Source: Mycobacterium hubeiense (GTDB lineage: Bacteria > Actinomycetota > Actinomycetes > Mycobacteriales > Mycobacteriaceae). From it: 64,000 nt of DNA. The position numbers were made by a program, and so were the translations under genes. The notes beneath the pieces are model-generated. The model was not told where the DNA came from, did not search any database, and was given only the letters and a program-made list of their open reading frames with translations. Positions 1 through 9,738 of this stretch are shown piece by piece (within the stretch, counting starts at the first letter, position 1; every line of letters begins with the position of its first letter). Where the stretch lies: assembly GCF_002838065.1 (NCBI RefSeq), contig NZ_PIZU01000020.1, positions 39,584 to 103,583 on the forward strand, written 5' to 3'.

Positions 1-482
1 GCGCGGAAGCGGTCCTGGTATTTGTACGGCAGCTCGTAGGTGTACTCGTGGGCGAACCCGTCATAAATCATGTCCAGATTGAACAGCCGACCGGTGCCGG
101 TCCACACGTAGGCGAGGGTGCGCCCGTACCGATCGACGGCGTCCTGGAATGGGTCTCTCTCGAGGTACACCGATTGGCCGTTCAAAACGGCGGCGGCGCG
201 CTCGAATGCCTGTTGCGCGAAGCACTCCACCGGCTTACGAGGGTCGTGTAGCTCTGGGGTGTCCATTCCGATCAGGCGGACCTTCTCGCGTGCACCGTTG
301 TTGTCGACCCAGATCGTGTCTCCATCAGACACTTTGGTCACTGGAAACGGCCCGGTGACGTTATCGGTGGGCATGACGGGGTAGTCCGGTTGAGCCACCG
401 ACGTCGCCGCACTCCCGACGAACACGGCCGCCGCCACGAGAGCGGCCGCGGCAGCGCGAGCGATGCTAGTAGTACGCGACAT
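1..482 (-). CDS. Secreted thermonuclease-family (SNase-like) nuclease, C-terminus off window
   Basis: The gene begins at an ATG at 482 and runs off the left edge, so about 160 N-terminal residues are visible. Residues 1-30 form an Ala-rich signal peptide. The mature part has the staphylococcal-nuclease order of motifs: VSDGDTIWV (metal-binding Asp), VRLIGMDTPE (catalytic Arg, Asp and Glu) and DRYGRTLAYV (second catalytic Arg). It probably degrades extracellular nucleic acid in a calcium-dependent way, as the family does. The C-terminal end cannot be judged from this window. Confidence 0.88.
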   Translation of the reverse strand, partial: MSRTTSIARAAAAALVAAAVFVGSAATSVAQPDYPVMPTDNVTGPFPVTKVSDGDTIWVDNNGAREKVRLIGMDTPELHDPRKPVECFAQQAFERAAAVLNGQSVYLERDPFQDAVDRYGRTLAYVWTGTGRLFNLDMIYDGFAHEYTYELPYKYQDRFR

Positions 483-551
483 CGATTCCATTGTCCCGCA
501 GGCCTTTAGGCGGCATGCAGCACTTTGAATACTCCGACGCCGTCGTCAGAT

Positions 552-848
552 TCAGACATTGGCTGCCAGCCGGTGAATGCGCTCCAGCTCTTCGTTCTTC
601 TCAAGGCGCACCAGGTCGGCGTCGTAGCGTGCCTGTAAATTGATCCAGAACATGTCGCTGACGCCGAGTGCCCGCGACAGCCGCAGCCCTGTGTCAGCGG
701 TGATAGAGCGCCGGCCTGAGAGGATCTCGCTCAGCCGCGTCTGCGGGACGTTGATCTCCTTGGCGAGACGGTAAGCACTGATGCCCATCGGCCCGAGGAA
801 GTCCTCGGCGAGAATCTCACCAGGGTGGGTAGGTGCGAAATCAGCCAT
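552..848 (-). CDS. higA: HigA-type antitoxin (XRE family)
   Basis: This 98-residue helix-turn-helix protein starts HPGEILAEDFL and continues with a lambda-repressor-like fold (ISAYRLAKEINV, RLSEILSGRRSIT), the standard HigA signature. The ATG at 848 follows a strong AAGGAGG ribosome site; an in-frame ATG 63 bases upstream would place the start inside higB and is rejected. It lies 14 bases after higB on the same strand, so toxin and antitoxin are co-transcribed with the toxin first, as is typical of higBA. It should neutralise HigB and repress the operon through the inverted repeat at 1166-1190. Confidence 0.9.
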   Translation of the reverse strand: MADFAPTHPGEILAEDFLGPMGISAYRLAKEINVPQTRLSEILSGRRSITADTGLRLSRALGVSDMFWINLQARYDADLVRLEKNEELERIHRLAANV

Positions 849-862
849 TGCCTCCTCCTTTC

Positions 863-1144
863 TCAGTGGTAATCGACCAACTCGACATCGTCTGCGCCGC
901 CATTGCTCCATCTGAAGCAGATGCGGTACTGGTCATTGACACGGATACTGTGTTGTCCTTCGCGAGGCGGTTGGAGCTTCTCCAAGCGGTTGCCCGGCGG
1001 AACTCTCAGGTCATTGATGTTCTCCGCGGCGTCGAGGATTTGCAGCTTCCGGCGAGCCGCTTTCGCGAGCTCTTTGCTGATCCCCTTCGGGCAGCTCAGG
1101 TCCCAGATCTTTTGGGTGTCGCCGTCGCTGAACGAGCGGATCAC
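863..1144 (-). CDS. higB: HigB-type toxin (RelE-superfamily mRNA interferase)
   Basis: This 93-residue basic protein has the HigB signature: an N-terminal IRSF strand, AARRKLQILDAA, PPGNRLEKL, and the C-terminal QYRICFRW strand that carries the family's active-site region. The start is GTG at 1144. No good Shine-Dalgarno sequence is visible, so the transcript may be nearly leaderless. The family cleaves mRNA at the ribosome and is held inactive by HigA, here encoded 14 bases downstream. The product appears full length and intact. Confidence 0.9.
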   Translation of the reverse strand: MIRSFSDGDTQKIWDLSCPKGISKELAKAARRKLQILDAAENINDLRVPPGNRLEKLQPPREGQHSIRVNDQYRICFRWSNGGADDVELVDYH

Positions 1145-1165
1145 CAGCCAATACTAACGGCTTGC

Positions 1166-1190
1166 GTTACTAACGTCAAGCGTTAGTAAC
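1166..1190. promoter_or_regulatory. Inverted-repeat operator upstream of higBA
   Basis: Two 10-base arms, GTTACTAACG (1166-1175) and CGTTAGTAAC (1181-1190), are exact reverse complements separated by five bases. A third, imperfect half-site (ACTAACG) lies at about 1153-1159. The repeat sits about 20 bases upstream of the higB start codon, where HigA-type antitoxins normally bind for autorepression. The binding role is inferred from position and symmetry. Confidence 0.7.
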
Positions 1191-1199
1191 TGCTGCGTC

Positions 1200-2420
1200 T
1201 TACGCCACCTGACTCACGTGCGCCGCAGACTGGCCGATCGTGGCGTCGTCGTCACCGATCATCGTGCGCAGCAACGCTTTCTGCTCGCGCGAACCGCGCG
1301 CAGCGGCGCGGTCCATCCCGCCAGGCACCGCAATGGCGGCGACACTGCGGGCGACATTCACCGGCAACCGCAGCACCGGGTACCACGGCGGCACATACGC
1401 GGGCAGGCCCAACGAACGCATCGCGCGGGGGCCTAGGAAGCCGCTCGCCACCGACAGGTGCTGCGCTCTTGCGAGACGACGACGCAGGCCGGGCAGCGTG
1501 CGGTATAGCCAGGCCAGCGGGTCGTCGGCCATGGGCATCGCCAGCTGCTTCGTCGACTCGTCGGGTTCTGAAAGCGCGGTGAGCGTGTGATAGAGCACGC
1601 GGATGCCATCGCGGAAGTTGCGCGGCAGCCACTCGTCGCGCACGCCGATCAAATAGCCAACGTAGCGCGTCAGGTGCGCGATGGCGTCCAAATCGCCTCG
1701 CGCGGGCACGATTCCCATCCCCAGCGCTCCCGCCGGCGGCGCGATGAGCGCGCCGACCAGCGTGGCCGCCATATCCGTCTGGTTGACCGGTACACCCCAC
1801 TCGTCGCCGCGCCAGTCGGGCATCGCCGCGACGTGCCGGCGCACGAACGCGTGGATCAGTCGCACCCGCAGCGTCGACTGGTAACCGATACCCGACGGGA
1901 CCATGCCGCCGTCGGCGATGATGTCCAACGCCCACTGCATGGTCTCGGCGAATCGCTTGTTCGAGCCCTTCTCCAGAGCGCCGGTCCGCACGAGCGTCTT
2001 GTTGAATCCCGAAAACTGGTAGCCGCCAAGCAAAGCCACGTCTCGCGCAATGTATATGCCGTCGGCGCCGCCGCGTCGCATCGCCCGCTGCCCCCGCCGC
2101 AGCTGGTCCCAGTCGACCCAATCGGGAACCGTCTCGACCTTCTGGAAGAACTCACGCAATGGCTCCGGCGCCTCGGGCACATTGGCAATGCCTTCGGTGA
2201 GCGCGCGATCGAACAGCGGCCGCGTCTGCTCCATGCCGGTGGCCGACATCCACTCGACCAGGCGATCCATCGGTTCGTCGCCGACGGTCAACTGCTCGCC
2301 GAGCTCGCGCCACTGTTCCGGCGTCGGCTCGCCCACGCCCATCACCGTCGCGAACAACCGAACAGCAGTCGGCACCGGGCGCGGTTGGTCGGGATGCCGA
2401 GCCGGGATCGACGTGTTCAT
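1200..2420 (-). CDS. Oxygenase MpaB family protein (DUF2236, latex-clearing-protein-like)
   Basis: This 406-residue protein matches the DUF2236/MpaB family, which includes the haem-b latex clearing protein Lcp. Family-like features are the NKTLVRTG segment near residue 142 (Lys-Thr next to the haem in Lcp), RLIHAFVRRH near 190 (candidate axial His) and the Trp/Pro-rich C-terminal half. No signal peptide is evident, so it is probably cytosolic. The substrate cannot be told from sequence; some relatives cleave isoprenoid chains, but many mycobacterial ones are uncharacterised. It is divergent from the TetR gene at 2484, with only 63 bases between the start codons, so that repressor probably controls it. 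Confidence 0.8.
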   Translation of the reverse strand: MNTSIPARHPDQPRPVPTAVRLFATVMGVGEPTPEQWRELGEQLTVGDEPMDRLVEWMSATGMEQTRPLFDRALTEGIANVPEAPEPLREFFQKVETVPDWVDWDQLRRGQRAMRRGGADGIYIARDVALLGGYQFSGFNKTLVRTGALEKGSNKRFAETMQWALDIIADGGMVPSGIGYQSTLRVRLIHAFVRRHVAAMPDWRGDEWGVPVNQTDMAATLVGALIAPPAGALGMGIVPARGDLDAIAHLTRYVGYLIGVRDEWLPRNFRDGIRVLYHTLTALSEPDESTKQLAMPMADDPLAWLYRTLPGLRRRLARAQHLSVASGFLGPRAMRSLGLPAYVPPWYPVLRLPVNVARSVAAIAVPGGMDRAAARGSREQKALLRTMIGDDDATIGQSAAHVSQVA

Positions 2421-2483
2421 CGCAGCGCTCCTCGGGCGTCAATTTGGATAACGCATGTGTGCCGAATGTAGGTCGCGGGTATC

Positions 2484-3134
2484 GTGCTGTCAATGAAGCG
2501 CGCGGAAGTGGTTCGCGACTACGGCGGCATCAGCGCGGCCGACCGTCGTGCCGAACGCCGCCGCAAACTCCTCGCCGCGGGGCGCAAGATCTGGGGTGAG
2601 TCCGGTGTCGCCGACGTGACCGTCCGCGGCGTGTGCACCGCCGCCGGGCTGATCCCGCGCTACTTCTACGAACACTTCCCTAACCGCGACGCGCTGCTGT
2701 TCGCCGTCGCCGACGACGTTCGTGACGAACTGCTCGAAGCCCTCGTCGCCGCCGGCATCGGTGACCCAGGCACGCTGCGGGATAAACTGCGGTCGGCCCT
2801 GAAGGCATTTCTCGACCTCATCGCCGCCGACCCGCACGTCCATCGCATCGCCACCGGCGACGTCAGCAGTGTTCCGGGGCTGGCCAAACACCGCGCACAG
2901 ATCCTCGACATGATCACCGACTTGATCATCCAATACGCACCGGACGTCATTGGTGATGTCGCAGGGGATCCCACCGAGCTCCGCCGCGCCGCACGCTTCA
3001 TGGTCGGCGGCGTCAACCAGATCATCGAACACTGGCTCGATGACCCGCGGGAAACCACCGACGAACTCGCGACCGTCTCCGCCGATCTCTGCGTGATCGT
3101 GGCCAGAGGCTTGATGCCATCAAAGGCCCAGTGA
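2484..3134 (+). CDS. TetR-family transcriptional regulator
   Basis: The protein has an N-terminal TetR helix-turn-helix (RRKLLAAGRKIWGESGVADVTV, then CTAAGLIPRYFYEHF) and a helical ligand-binding C-terminal half. The longest frame starts GTG at 2484; an ATG at 2493 gives a nearly identical product. It is divergently arranged with the MpaB-like oxygenase gene, the usual layout for a local repressor of an oxidative enzyme. No convincing palindrome was found in the short shared promoter region. Confidence 0.87.
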   Translation: MLSMKRAEVVRDYGGISAADRRAERRRKLLAAGRKIWGESGVADVTVRGVCTAAGLIPRYFYEHFPNRDALLFAVADDVRDELLEALVAAGIGDPGTLRDKLRSALKAFLDLIAADPHVHRIATGDVSSVPGLAKHRAQILDMITDLIIQYAPDVIGDVAGDPTELRRAARFMVGGVNQIIEHWLDDPRETTDELATVSADLCVIVARGLMPSKAQ

Positions 3135-3183
3135 CGCAAGGCATATCAGCATACCCTTGCTCGCGGTGACGAGAACGCCGTAG

Positions 3184-4187
<1,004 letters not shown>

Positions 4188-4188
<1 letters not shown>

Positions 4189-5006
4189 TGAGGCAACCAC
4201 TTTCGAAGGACACCCGCGTCTGTATCTCGCTGTCGGGCCGGCCGAGCAACATCGGCACGCGGTTTCACAACTATCTGTACAACCGGCTGGGGCTGGACTT
4301 CATCTACAAGGCGTTCACCACGACCGACATCGCGGCGGCCATCGCCGGCGTTCGAGCGCTCGGCATCCGCGGCTGTTCGGTGTCGATGCCGTTCAAGCAG
4401 GACGTCATTGCGCTTGTGGACGAGGTCGAGCCGTCGGCGCGGGCGATCTATGCTGTCAATACGATCGCCAACCAGGACGGCCGGCTGATCGCCTCCAACA
4501 CCGATTACCTTGCCGTGCAACGGCTCATCGCCGAATACGCGCTCGACGCGGGACAGTCTGTGCTGATCCGTGGCAGCGGCGGCATGGCCAACGCCGTCGG
4601 TGCGGCGTTCCGCGACAGCGGTTTTCGCGACGGCACGATCGTCGCGCGCAACCGGTCGACCGGTCAGGCGCTTGCCGAGCGGCTGGGTTATGACTACGCC
4701 GACGACGTCGGCGGCCGTACCGCCGCGGTGGTCGTCAACGTTACCCCGATCGGCATGGCCGGTGGCCCCGACGAACGCAGCAGCGCGTTCGACAATGACA
4801 CAATCACCCACGCGCACACCGTCTTCGACGTGGTCGCGATGCCGTCGGAGACACCGTTGATCACCGCGGCGCGGGCGGCCGGCGTCGACGTCATCACCGG
4901 CGCGGAGGTGATCGCTCTCCAGGCCGCCGAGCAGTTCGAGCGCTACACCGGCGTGCGTCCGACGCCCGCGCTGATCGCTGAGGCGTCGGCGATCTCGCGG
5001 GCCTGA
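4188..5006 (+). CDS. Shikimate 5-dehydrogenase family protein
   Basis: The protein (272 residues) shows the shikimate dehydrogenase layout: a substrate-binding domain with SMPFKQDV (the conserved catalytic Lys) and SNTDY (Asn/Asp pair), then an NADP domain with the glycine-rich loop RGSGGMANAV and an NRS cofactor loop. The ATG at 4188 overlaps the stop of pat (TGATG), which fixes the start; longer upstream frames run antisense through pat's frame. It departs from canonical AroE at the N-terminus (ISLSGRPSN), so it may be a paralogue acting on shikimate, quinate or a related compound rather than the housekeeping enzyme. Confidence 0.8.
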
Positions 5007-5007
5007 C

Positions 5008-5667
5008 TTACGGCGTGATCGTCGTCTGGTCGTCGATCACGGCGGTGGCATCCATCAACGCCCCGATGTTTTCCCGCAGCCCATCGGCCTGTAGTTGCAA
5101 CACGTACAGTCCGTCCTGGCCGGGGATGACCACCGTCTTCTGCGCGATGGCCCGCCTGGCGCCGTCCTTGATGTACATGCCGCCGGTCTGCCATGCGTCG
5201 AAGCCGCCGAGCTTGTCGGCGTTGCCGTTGCCGCCTTCCCAGCCGGGCAGATTCTGCAGTTCGCCCGGCGCGAATTCGAGGATCTTGGCCGGGTCGACAT
5301 TCCCGGTGAGCTTGGACATCTGCGCGATGATCCTCGGCGGGTCCTGCGCCACCGTCGGGTCGGTAAAGACGAGTTCCTGCCACGCCCATTCCCGCGTGCG
5401 CGGGCCGGCGTCCTGCCAGCCGGGCGGGATGGGGAGATTGACGGTGGGCGATCCGGGATCGCCACGGCGCACACGGGTATCGACGATGCCGTTCTCTTTG
5501 ATGTAGTCGGGGATCGTGTACCGCGGGCCCGACGCCTGCGGGCTGGCCGTCGTCGTCTCCTGCGCAGCAGGTGCCTCCGTCTTGGTGTCGGTACTGCAGC
5601 CGGCCACCGCCATGCCCACCACGACGGCGGCGATGACGATTCGGCTGGCGAGCACTGGCTTCTTCAT
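5008..5667 (-). CDS. LpqN/LpqT-family lipoprotein
   Basis: This 219-residue exported protein has a signal peptide and a lipobox (AVAGC) near residue 22, followed by a Thr/Ala-rich linker. The rest resembles the mycobacterial LpqN/LpqT family: the IPPGWQ motif and two beta-rich blocks ending in a helix. The ATG at 5667 is preferred over an upstream start because it gives a normal signal peptide. It converges on the shikimate-dehydrogenase-like gene with one base between stops. The biochemical role of the family is poorly known; cell-envelope attachment is clear. Confidence 0.78.
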   Translation of the reverse strand: MKKPVLASRIVIAAVVVGMAVAGCSTDTKTEAPAAQETTTASPQASGPRYTIPDYIKENGIVDTRVRRGDPGSPTVNLPIPPGWQDAGPRTREWAWQELVFTDPTVAQDPPRIIAQMSKLTGNVDPAKILEFAPGELQNLPGWEGGNGNADKLGGFDAWQTGGMYIKDGARRAIAQKTVVIPGQDGLYVLQLQADGLRENIGALMDATAVIDDQTTITP

Positions 5668-5946
5668 GCGCCAGAGCCTATACGCGACGGGACTGCTCGG
5701 CGGGGACACGCGGGCACCCGTTTGCTGGAGTTTGCAATGGCGAATCTTCTTGACTTGGAAATCAATTCTGTTTGCCTTGGCAAGTATTTGACAGATCTGC
5801 TTTGCGGTTTCGCCTCTGAATTAGCCAACTCAGGGGCAAGATTCCCTGTACTGCGATGTCGGCTTCGCAGTCCATAACTGAGAGCGATCGACGGCTTCGG
5901 TGTGCGATTGCTGCGGTGCGGCTGGTCCGAGGAAGAGGTTTGGATC

Positions 5947-7407
5947 ATGCGTCGGACATTGCGTTCGCTGAGTGTGGTGCTGTTGGCCGTCGCCGGGACA
6001 GTCGCACTCGGCGTGTCCACCGCCATGACCGCCGCCGTACAGCTGCTGGCGACGACCGCGTTGATCATGGGCGGGGCGGCGCATCCGATGTCCACACCGC
6101 CGGACTCGCTCGACTTCGTCACCGGGTACATGGCCGACGCGGAGGACCACTACATCGATCCCGGCGACACCCAGAACATCAACCGGGTGGCGGTGATCTA
6201 CCCCGCGCAGTTCTTTCCGGTGTTCGGCACGACGACCTTCGACGATTCCGTCGCTGCCGGACGCGACAACCTGAACGGCTGTCTGCGGACGCCGGCCAGT
6301 TGCGACTACAACCAAAGCGTGCCGGGGTCGGTGGCTCCGGCCGAGGGTGATGAGTTCAAGGTCTTCGGATATTCGGAGAGTGCGGTCGTCGCTTCGCTCG
6401 TCAAACGGGACCTCATCGAGGATCCCACGGAAGCGCCGACCGACGTCGAGTTCTTTCTGATCGCGAATCCGATGCGGCCCAACGGCGGTATCTTGGCGCG
6501 CGGCTTCGAGGGCATGACGATCCCGATTGTCGGGATCACCTTCCACGGCCCCACGCCGACGGACGGCAACATTCCGACCACCGACGTCGCGCAGCAATAC
6601 GACATGCTCGGCGGCGACGCGCCCGCGTCTCCGTGGAATCTGTTGGCCTGGGCCAACTCCGCCGCCGCGTACTACTACCTCCATGGGCAGGTTCCGAGCC
6701 GATCCCTGAACGACCCGATGGTCATCGATCAGGGCACCTACGGCGATACGCACTACTACCTGATCCCGGCTCGCCGACTGCCGATCCTCATCCCGCTGGA
6801 GCAGGCCGGCGTTCCCGGACCGATTCTGGCGGTCATCGACGCACCGCTGCGGGTCTTGGTCGAGGCGGGCCACGTCCGGACCGCCAGCCCAGGCGAACAC
6901 GTGCAATTTCAACTGCTGCCGACGGCGAACCCCGTCACCGTGGTCGTCAACGTGGCGGGGTCGATCCCAGTCGGTATCGATGACGGGGTGCAGGAAGCTG
7001 GACTCGGGCGGCCTCTGGGCACCGCAGATGTGTTCCGTCCCTTCGGGGTTGGCGGAACGACCTACGACAAAGTGACGGGCGAGGAAGTGCCTTCGACCGC
7101 TGAACCCGCCCGCGAGCAGGATCCCGAGCCAGCCGCGGCCGTCGACACCGAGGAACCCAACACAGCGCTGCAAGCGTCGACGCCAGACGACTCAACGCCG
7201 CCTAGGAAGCGGGGCCCGCTGCGGTCGATCGTCCGGGAGTCGTTCGACGCCAGCGAGACCGAGCGTAAAAGCCTTGCGCCAGCACGTGATCGGCCGTTGA
7301 AGCGCATCCTGGGCGCGCTGACGGGCCAACGCTCCGAGCCCGCCGACACCGAAACGAAAGACCCTGGCGGCGAGGCCGATACGGGCGCCGCAGACGACGC
7401 CGCCTGA
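5947..7407 (+). CDS. PE-PPE domain-containing serine hydrolase-like protein
   Basis: The 486-residue product lacks PE or PPE N-terminal domains but carries the alpha/beta-hydrolase-like PE-PPE domain (PF08237). After an N-terminal hydrophobic signal it has RVAVIYPAQF and the nucleophile elbow GYSES near residue 130. The tail from about residue 380 is Pro/Glu/Asp/Thr-rich and looks disordered. The ATG at 5947 follows GAGGAAGAGG and is preferred over a start 45 bases upstream. Members of this domain family are esterases or cutinase-like enzymes of the mycobacterial envelope; the substrate here is unknown. The 280 bases upstream are unusually A+T-rich for the window and probably hold the promoter. 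Confidence 0.82.
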   Translation: MRRTLRSLSVVLLAVAGTVALGVSTAMTAAVQLLATTALIMGGAAHPMSTPPDSLDFVTGYMADAEDHYIDPGDTQNINRVAVIYPAQFFPVFGTTTFDDSVAAGRDNLNGCLRTPASCDYNQSVPGSVAPAEGDEFKVFGYSESAVVASLVKRDLIEDPTEAPTDVEFFLIANPMRPNGGILARGFEGMTIPIVGITFHGPTPTDGNIPTTDVAQQYDMLGGDAPASPWNLLAWANSAAAYYYLHGQVPSRSLNDPMVIDQGTYGDTHYYLIPARRLPILIPLEQAGVPGPILAVIDAPLRVLVEAGHVRTASPGEHVQFQLLPTANPVTVVVNVAGSIPVGIDDGVQEAGLGRPLGTADVFRPFGVGGTTYDKVTGEEVPSTAEPAREQDPEPAAAVDTEEPNTALQASTPDDSTPPRKRGPLRSIVRESFDASETERKSLAPARDRPLKRILGALTGQRSEPADTETKDPGGEADTGAADDAA

Positions 7408-7716
7408 TCACACGTCGCAGTTCAGCGAGACCGTGATCGACTTGCTGACCACCACCGTCACCCGCTCACGGCGCTTGCCCTCGCCGACGAAGAACGTGCG
7501 CGTCACCTCTTGCGGGTTGCGGACGCTCGTGACGATGCATTGGTCCAAAGGGCCGCTGCCCACGCGGTCGATGACGACGTTGTAGCCCTCGGCCTCCAGC
7601 AGACCGATCGTCTGGATGGCATCGCCCTGGGTGACGGGCTGTGCCGTGGCCTCTCCGACGGGCGCCAGCACCGCACCCGCCGTAATCGCTGCTGCCACAC
7701 CCCACACTGCGCGCAT
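7408..7716 (-). CDS. Small secreted mycobacterial protein, function unknown
   Basis: The start is ATG at 7716, giving 102 residues with a clean signal peptide (cleavage after ATAQP, near residue 27). Mature features are EAEGYNVVIDRVG, a central Cys (DQCIV) and a terminal Cys (LNCDV) that may form a disulphide. Upstream in-frame starts would overlap the divergent lipoprotein gene. It is convergent with the PE-PPE gene, the stops being adjacent. No enzymatic motif is visible. Confidence 0.7.
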   Translation of the reverse strand: MRAVWGVAAAITAGAVLAPVGEATAQPVTQGDAIQTIGLLEAEGYNVVIDRVGSGPLDQCIVTSVRNPQEVTRTFFVGEGKRRERVTVVVSKSITVSLNCDV

Positions 7717-7796
7717 GACAGCCTCCTTCGCTTGCCCCGCTACTTGTTGATCGCTCATGAGCCTCGATCCGTTGCACGGTGTGGTATCAACGGCGC

Positions 7797-8438
7797 GTGC
7801 GCGTCTTGGCGGCCTGCTCGGTGGCACTGTGCGTGGCCGCATGCGGACAGCCGCCAGCGCCGTTGACCACTACCTCGGCACCGCCGCGCGACGTGAAGCC
7901 CGCCAACATCGAGCGGGTGCGCACCGAGCTGCCGCCGGGCTACGAAGTCACCGGTGTCGCGGGCCCGGCGGCACCGTTGGCGGTGTGGGGATTCGGGGCG
8001 GGGTGGCGCGTCGACCCGCCGCAGTGCGCTGCGCTCGCAGATCCGGCGCCCAGTGCGAGGACACGGGGATGGTCGGCGTCGGGGGCGGGCGGGATCGTCT
8101 ACGTCGTGGTCGCCGACGGCGCGCCCGCGCTGGATCCCGCGCTGCTCGCGGAGTGCCGCCAGTGGACGGTCGCGGCGGGGCACACCAGCGGCACGGTCAC
8201 GCGCGTCGACGCGCCGGCGATCGAGGGCGCGCAGACCGTCGGCCTGGCGACCGACGCGCAGACCGTCGTCGAAGGGGGCACCCAGACGCGGTCGCACGCC
8301 GACACCTTCACCGCCTACCTGGGCGAGCACGTCGCATTCGTCACCGTCGTCAGCGATCCGGGATCGGCGCAGCCGCCGCTGGGCGCGGAGTTCGCGTCGG
8401 GTCTGCTGGTGAAAACGGTGTTGGCGTTACGCGGTTGA
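7797..8438 (+). CDS. DUF5642-like lipoprotein
   Basis: This exported lipoprotein has its lipobox (CVAAC) about 16 residues after a GTG at 7797; a GTG at 7779 is also possible. After a Pro/Thr-rich linker the protein has the NIERVRTELPPGYEV opening and conserved Cys residues (PPQCAAL, ECRQW) typical of the mycobacterial DUF5642 group. It is the first of two similar tandem genes (the second at 8467), 28 bases apart, which look like an old duplication. Function is unknown; attachment to the outer face of the membrane is inferred from the lipobox. Confidence 0.72.
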   Translation: MRVLAACSVALCVAACGQPPAPLTTTSAPPRDVKPANIERVRTELPPGYEVTGVAGPAAPLAVWGFGAGWRVDPPQCAALADPAPSARTRGWSASGAGGIVYVVVADGAPALDPALLAECRQWTVAAGHTSGTVTRVDAPAIEGAQTVGLATDAQTVVEGGTQTRSHADTFTAYLGEHVAFVTVVSDPGSAQPPLGAEFASGLLVKTVLALRG

Positions 8439-8466
8439 CGAGCGATCGCCCGGTACATTGGCGGCG

Positions 8467-9114
8467 ATGCTGAACCGGATGTTGGCCGTCGCAGCCGCTT
8501 GCGTGCTGGCGGGGTGTGCGACCGAGGACCTGTCGCGCGCCGACATCGCCAACGTCGCGAATGTGAAGTCCAGCTTCGGGCCCGAGTTCAAGGTCAGCAC
8601 CGTTGGCCCCACCGGCGTCGACCCGAAAGTGCTGGCGCCGCAACCGATGCCGCCCGGCGTCAAATTCGAACCCGCCGATTGCGCGAAGTTCGCGCAGGCG
8701 CAGGTGCTGCCCGAGGGGTTGAAGGGCAACATGGCCGCCACCACCGCCGAGGGTCAGGGCAACCGCTACATCACGATGGCCGTCGAGACCTCCGAGCCGG
8801 TGCCGCTCAACGAGCCCGGCGAGGAATGCCAGAAGGTGGGGTTCGCGTCGGGCGCAACGCGGGGGATGGTCGAAGTCGTCGAGTCCCCGCAGATCGACGG
8901 GACGCGCACGCTGGCCACACATCGGGTGGTGCAGACGACGGTCGACGGTAAACCCCACACCGGCGAGCTGTACAACTACGTCGCCAGCTTTGGCACGTTC
9001 CTGGTGATCGTCACCGCCAATCCACTGGCGGTGCCGGGCAAGCCGGTGGCGCCGGTGAACACCCAGCGGGCGCGTGACCTGTTGACTGCCGCGGTGGCCG
9101 CCGTCAAGGGTTAG
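8467..9114 (+). CDS. DUF5642-like lipoprotein (tandem paralogue)
   Basis: The ATG at 8467 gives 215 residues beginning with a lipoprotein signal (VLAGC near residue 15); a TTG nine bases upstream is less likely. The body resembles the preceding gene: a SSFGPEFKV start, PADCAKFAQ and GEECQKV cysteines, and a C-terminal strand-rich block with a final helix. It overlaps the convergent alkB gene by four bases. No catalytic motif is seen. Confidence 0.74.
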   Translation: MLNRMLAVAAACVLAGCATEDLSRADIANVANVKSSFGPEFKVSTVGPTGVDPKVLAPQPMPPGVKFEPADCAKFAQAQVLPEGLKGNMAATTAEGQGNRYITMAVETSEPVPLNEPGEECQKVGFASGATRGMVEVVESPQIDGTRTLATHRVVQTTVDGKPHTGELYNYVASFGTFLVIVTANPLAVPGKPVAPVNTQRARDLLTAAVAAVKG

Positions 9115-9707
9115 CGGACGTCGTGCGGGCGGAACTGGATGCTGATCCGCGGCCCGACCGGCCTGGACGTCTTGGGGATGGAGTGTTCCCAGGTGCGTTG
9201 GCACGAGCCGCCCATCACCAAGAGGTCGCCATGGCGGTGCTGCAGCCGTAGCGACCGGCCGCCGCCGCGCGGCCGCAACGCGAAAACCCTTGTGGCGCCG
9301 AGGCTGACGATCGCCACCATGGTGTCCTCGGTGCTGCTGCGGCCGATGGTGTCGCCGTGCCAGGCGACACTGTCGTCGCCGTCGCGGTACAGGCACAACC
9401 CCGCGGTGACGAACGGTTCGCCGAGCTCGCCGGCGTAAGCGTCGTTGAGGCGGCGGCGGATCTGCTTGAGACGCGGGTGCGGTGGCGGCTCGTCGACCAG
9501 GTTGTGGAAGCTGACCAACCGCGGCACGTCGAGGACCTTGTCGTACATGTGCCGGCGTTCGGCCCGCCAGGGGATGACGTCCATCAGCTCGTCGAAAAGC
9601 TCGTCGGCGTCGGTCAGCCAGCCGGAACGCACCTCGATCCATGCGCCGTTGCCGAGCTGACGGCGGTCGGCGAGGTCGAACAGCGAAGTCTGGACCGTCA
9701 CAGACAT
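9111..9707 (-). CDS. alkB: AlkB-family 2-oxoglutarate/Fe(II) dioxygenase
   Basis: The product (198 residues) has the AlkB iron site in order: WHGDT (His and Asp) near residue 118, a distal His (TWEHS) near 173, and the 2-oxoglutarate-binding Arg pair in RISIQFR. It matches the Rv1000c position in M. tuberculosis synteny. The family demethylates alkylated DNA bases oxidatively. The gene lies between a convergent lipoprotein gene and soxR, and is probably transcribed alone or with soxR (31 bases apart, same strand). Confidence 0.87.
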   Translation of the reverse strand: MSVTVQTSLFDLADRRQLGNGAWIEVRSGWLTDADELFDELMDVIPWRAERRHMYDKVLDVPRLVSFHNLVDEPPPHPRLKQIRRRLNDAYAGELGEPFVTAGLCLYRDGDDSVAWHGDTIGRSSTEDTMVAIVSLGATRVFALRPRGGGRSLRLQHRHGDLLVMGGSCQRTWEHSIPKTSRPVGPRISIQFRPHDVR

Positions 9708-9738
9708 GCGCCGAGTCTATCGCACAGGCGTTCGAAGC

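Noticed and set aside
1587..2471. 294-codon frame antisense to the MpaB-like gene
   Set aside because: Composition typical of a shadow frame, no ribosome site and no family match.
5830..7173. 447-codon frame antisense to the PE-PPE gene
   Set aside because: Shadow frame; the plus-strand gene has a signal peptide and a nucleophile motif.
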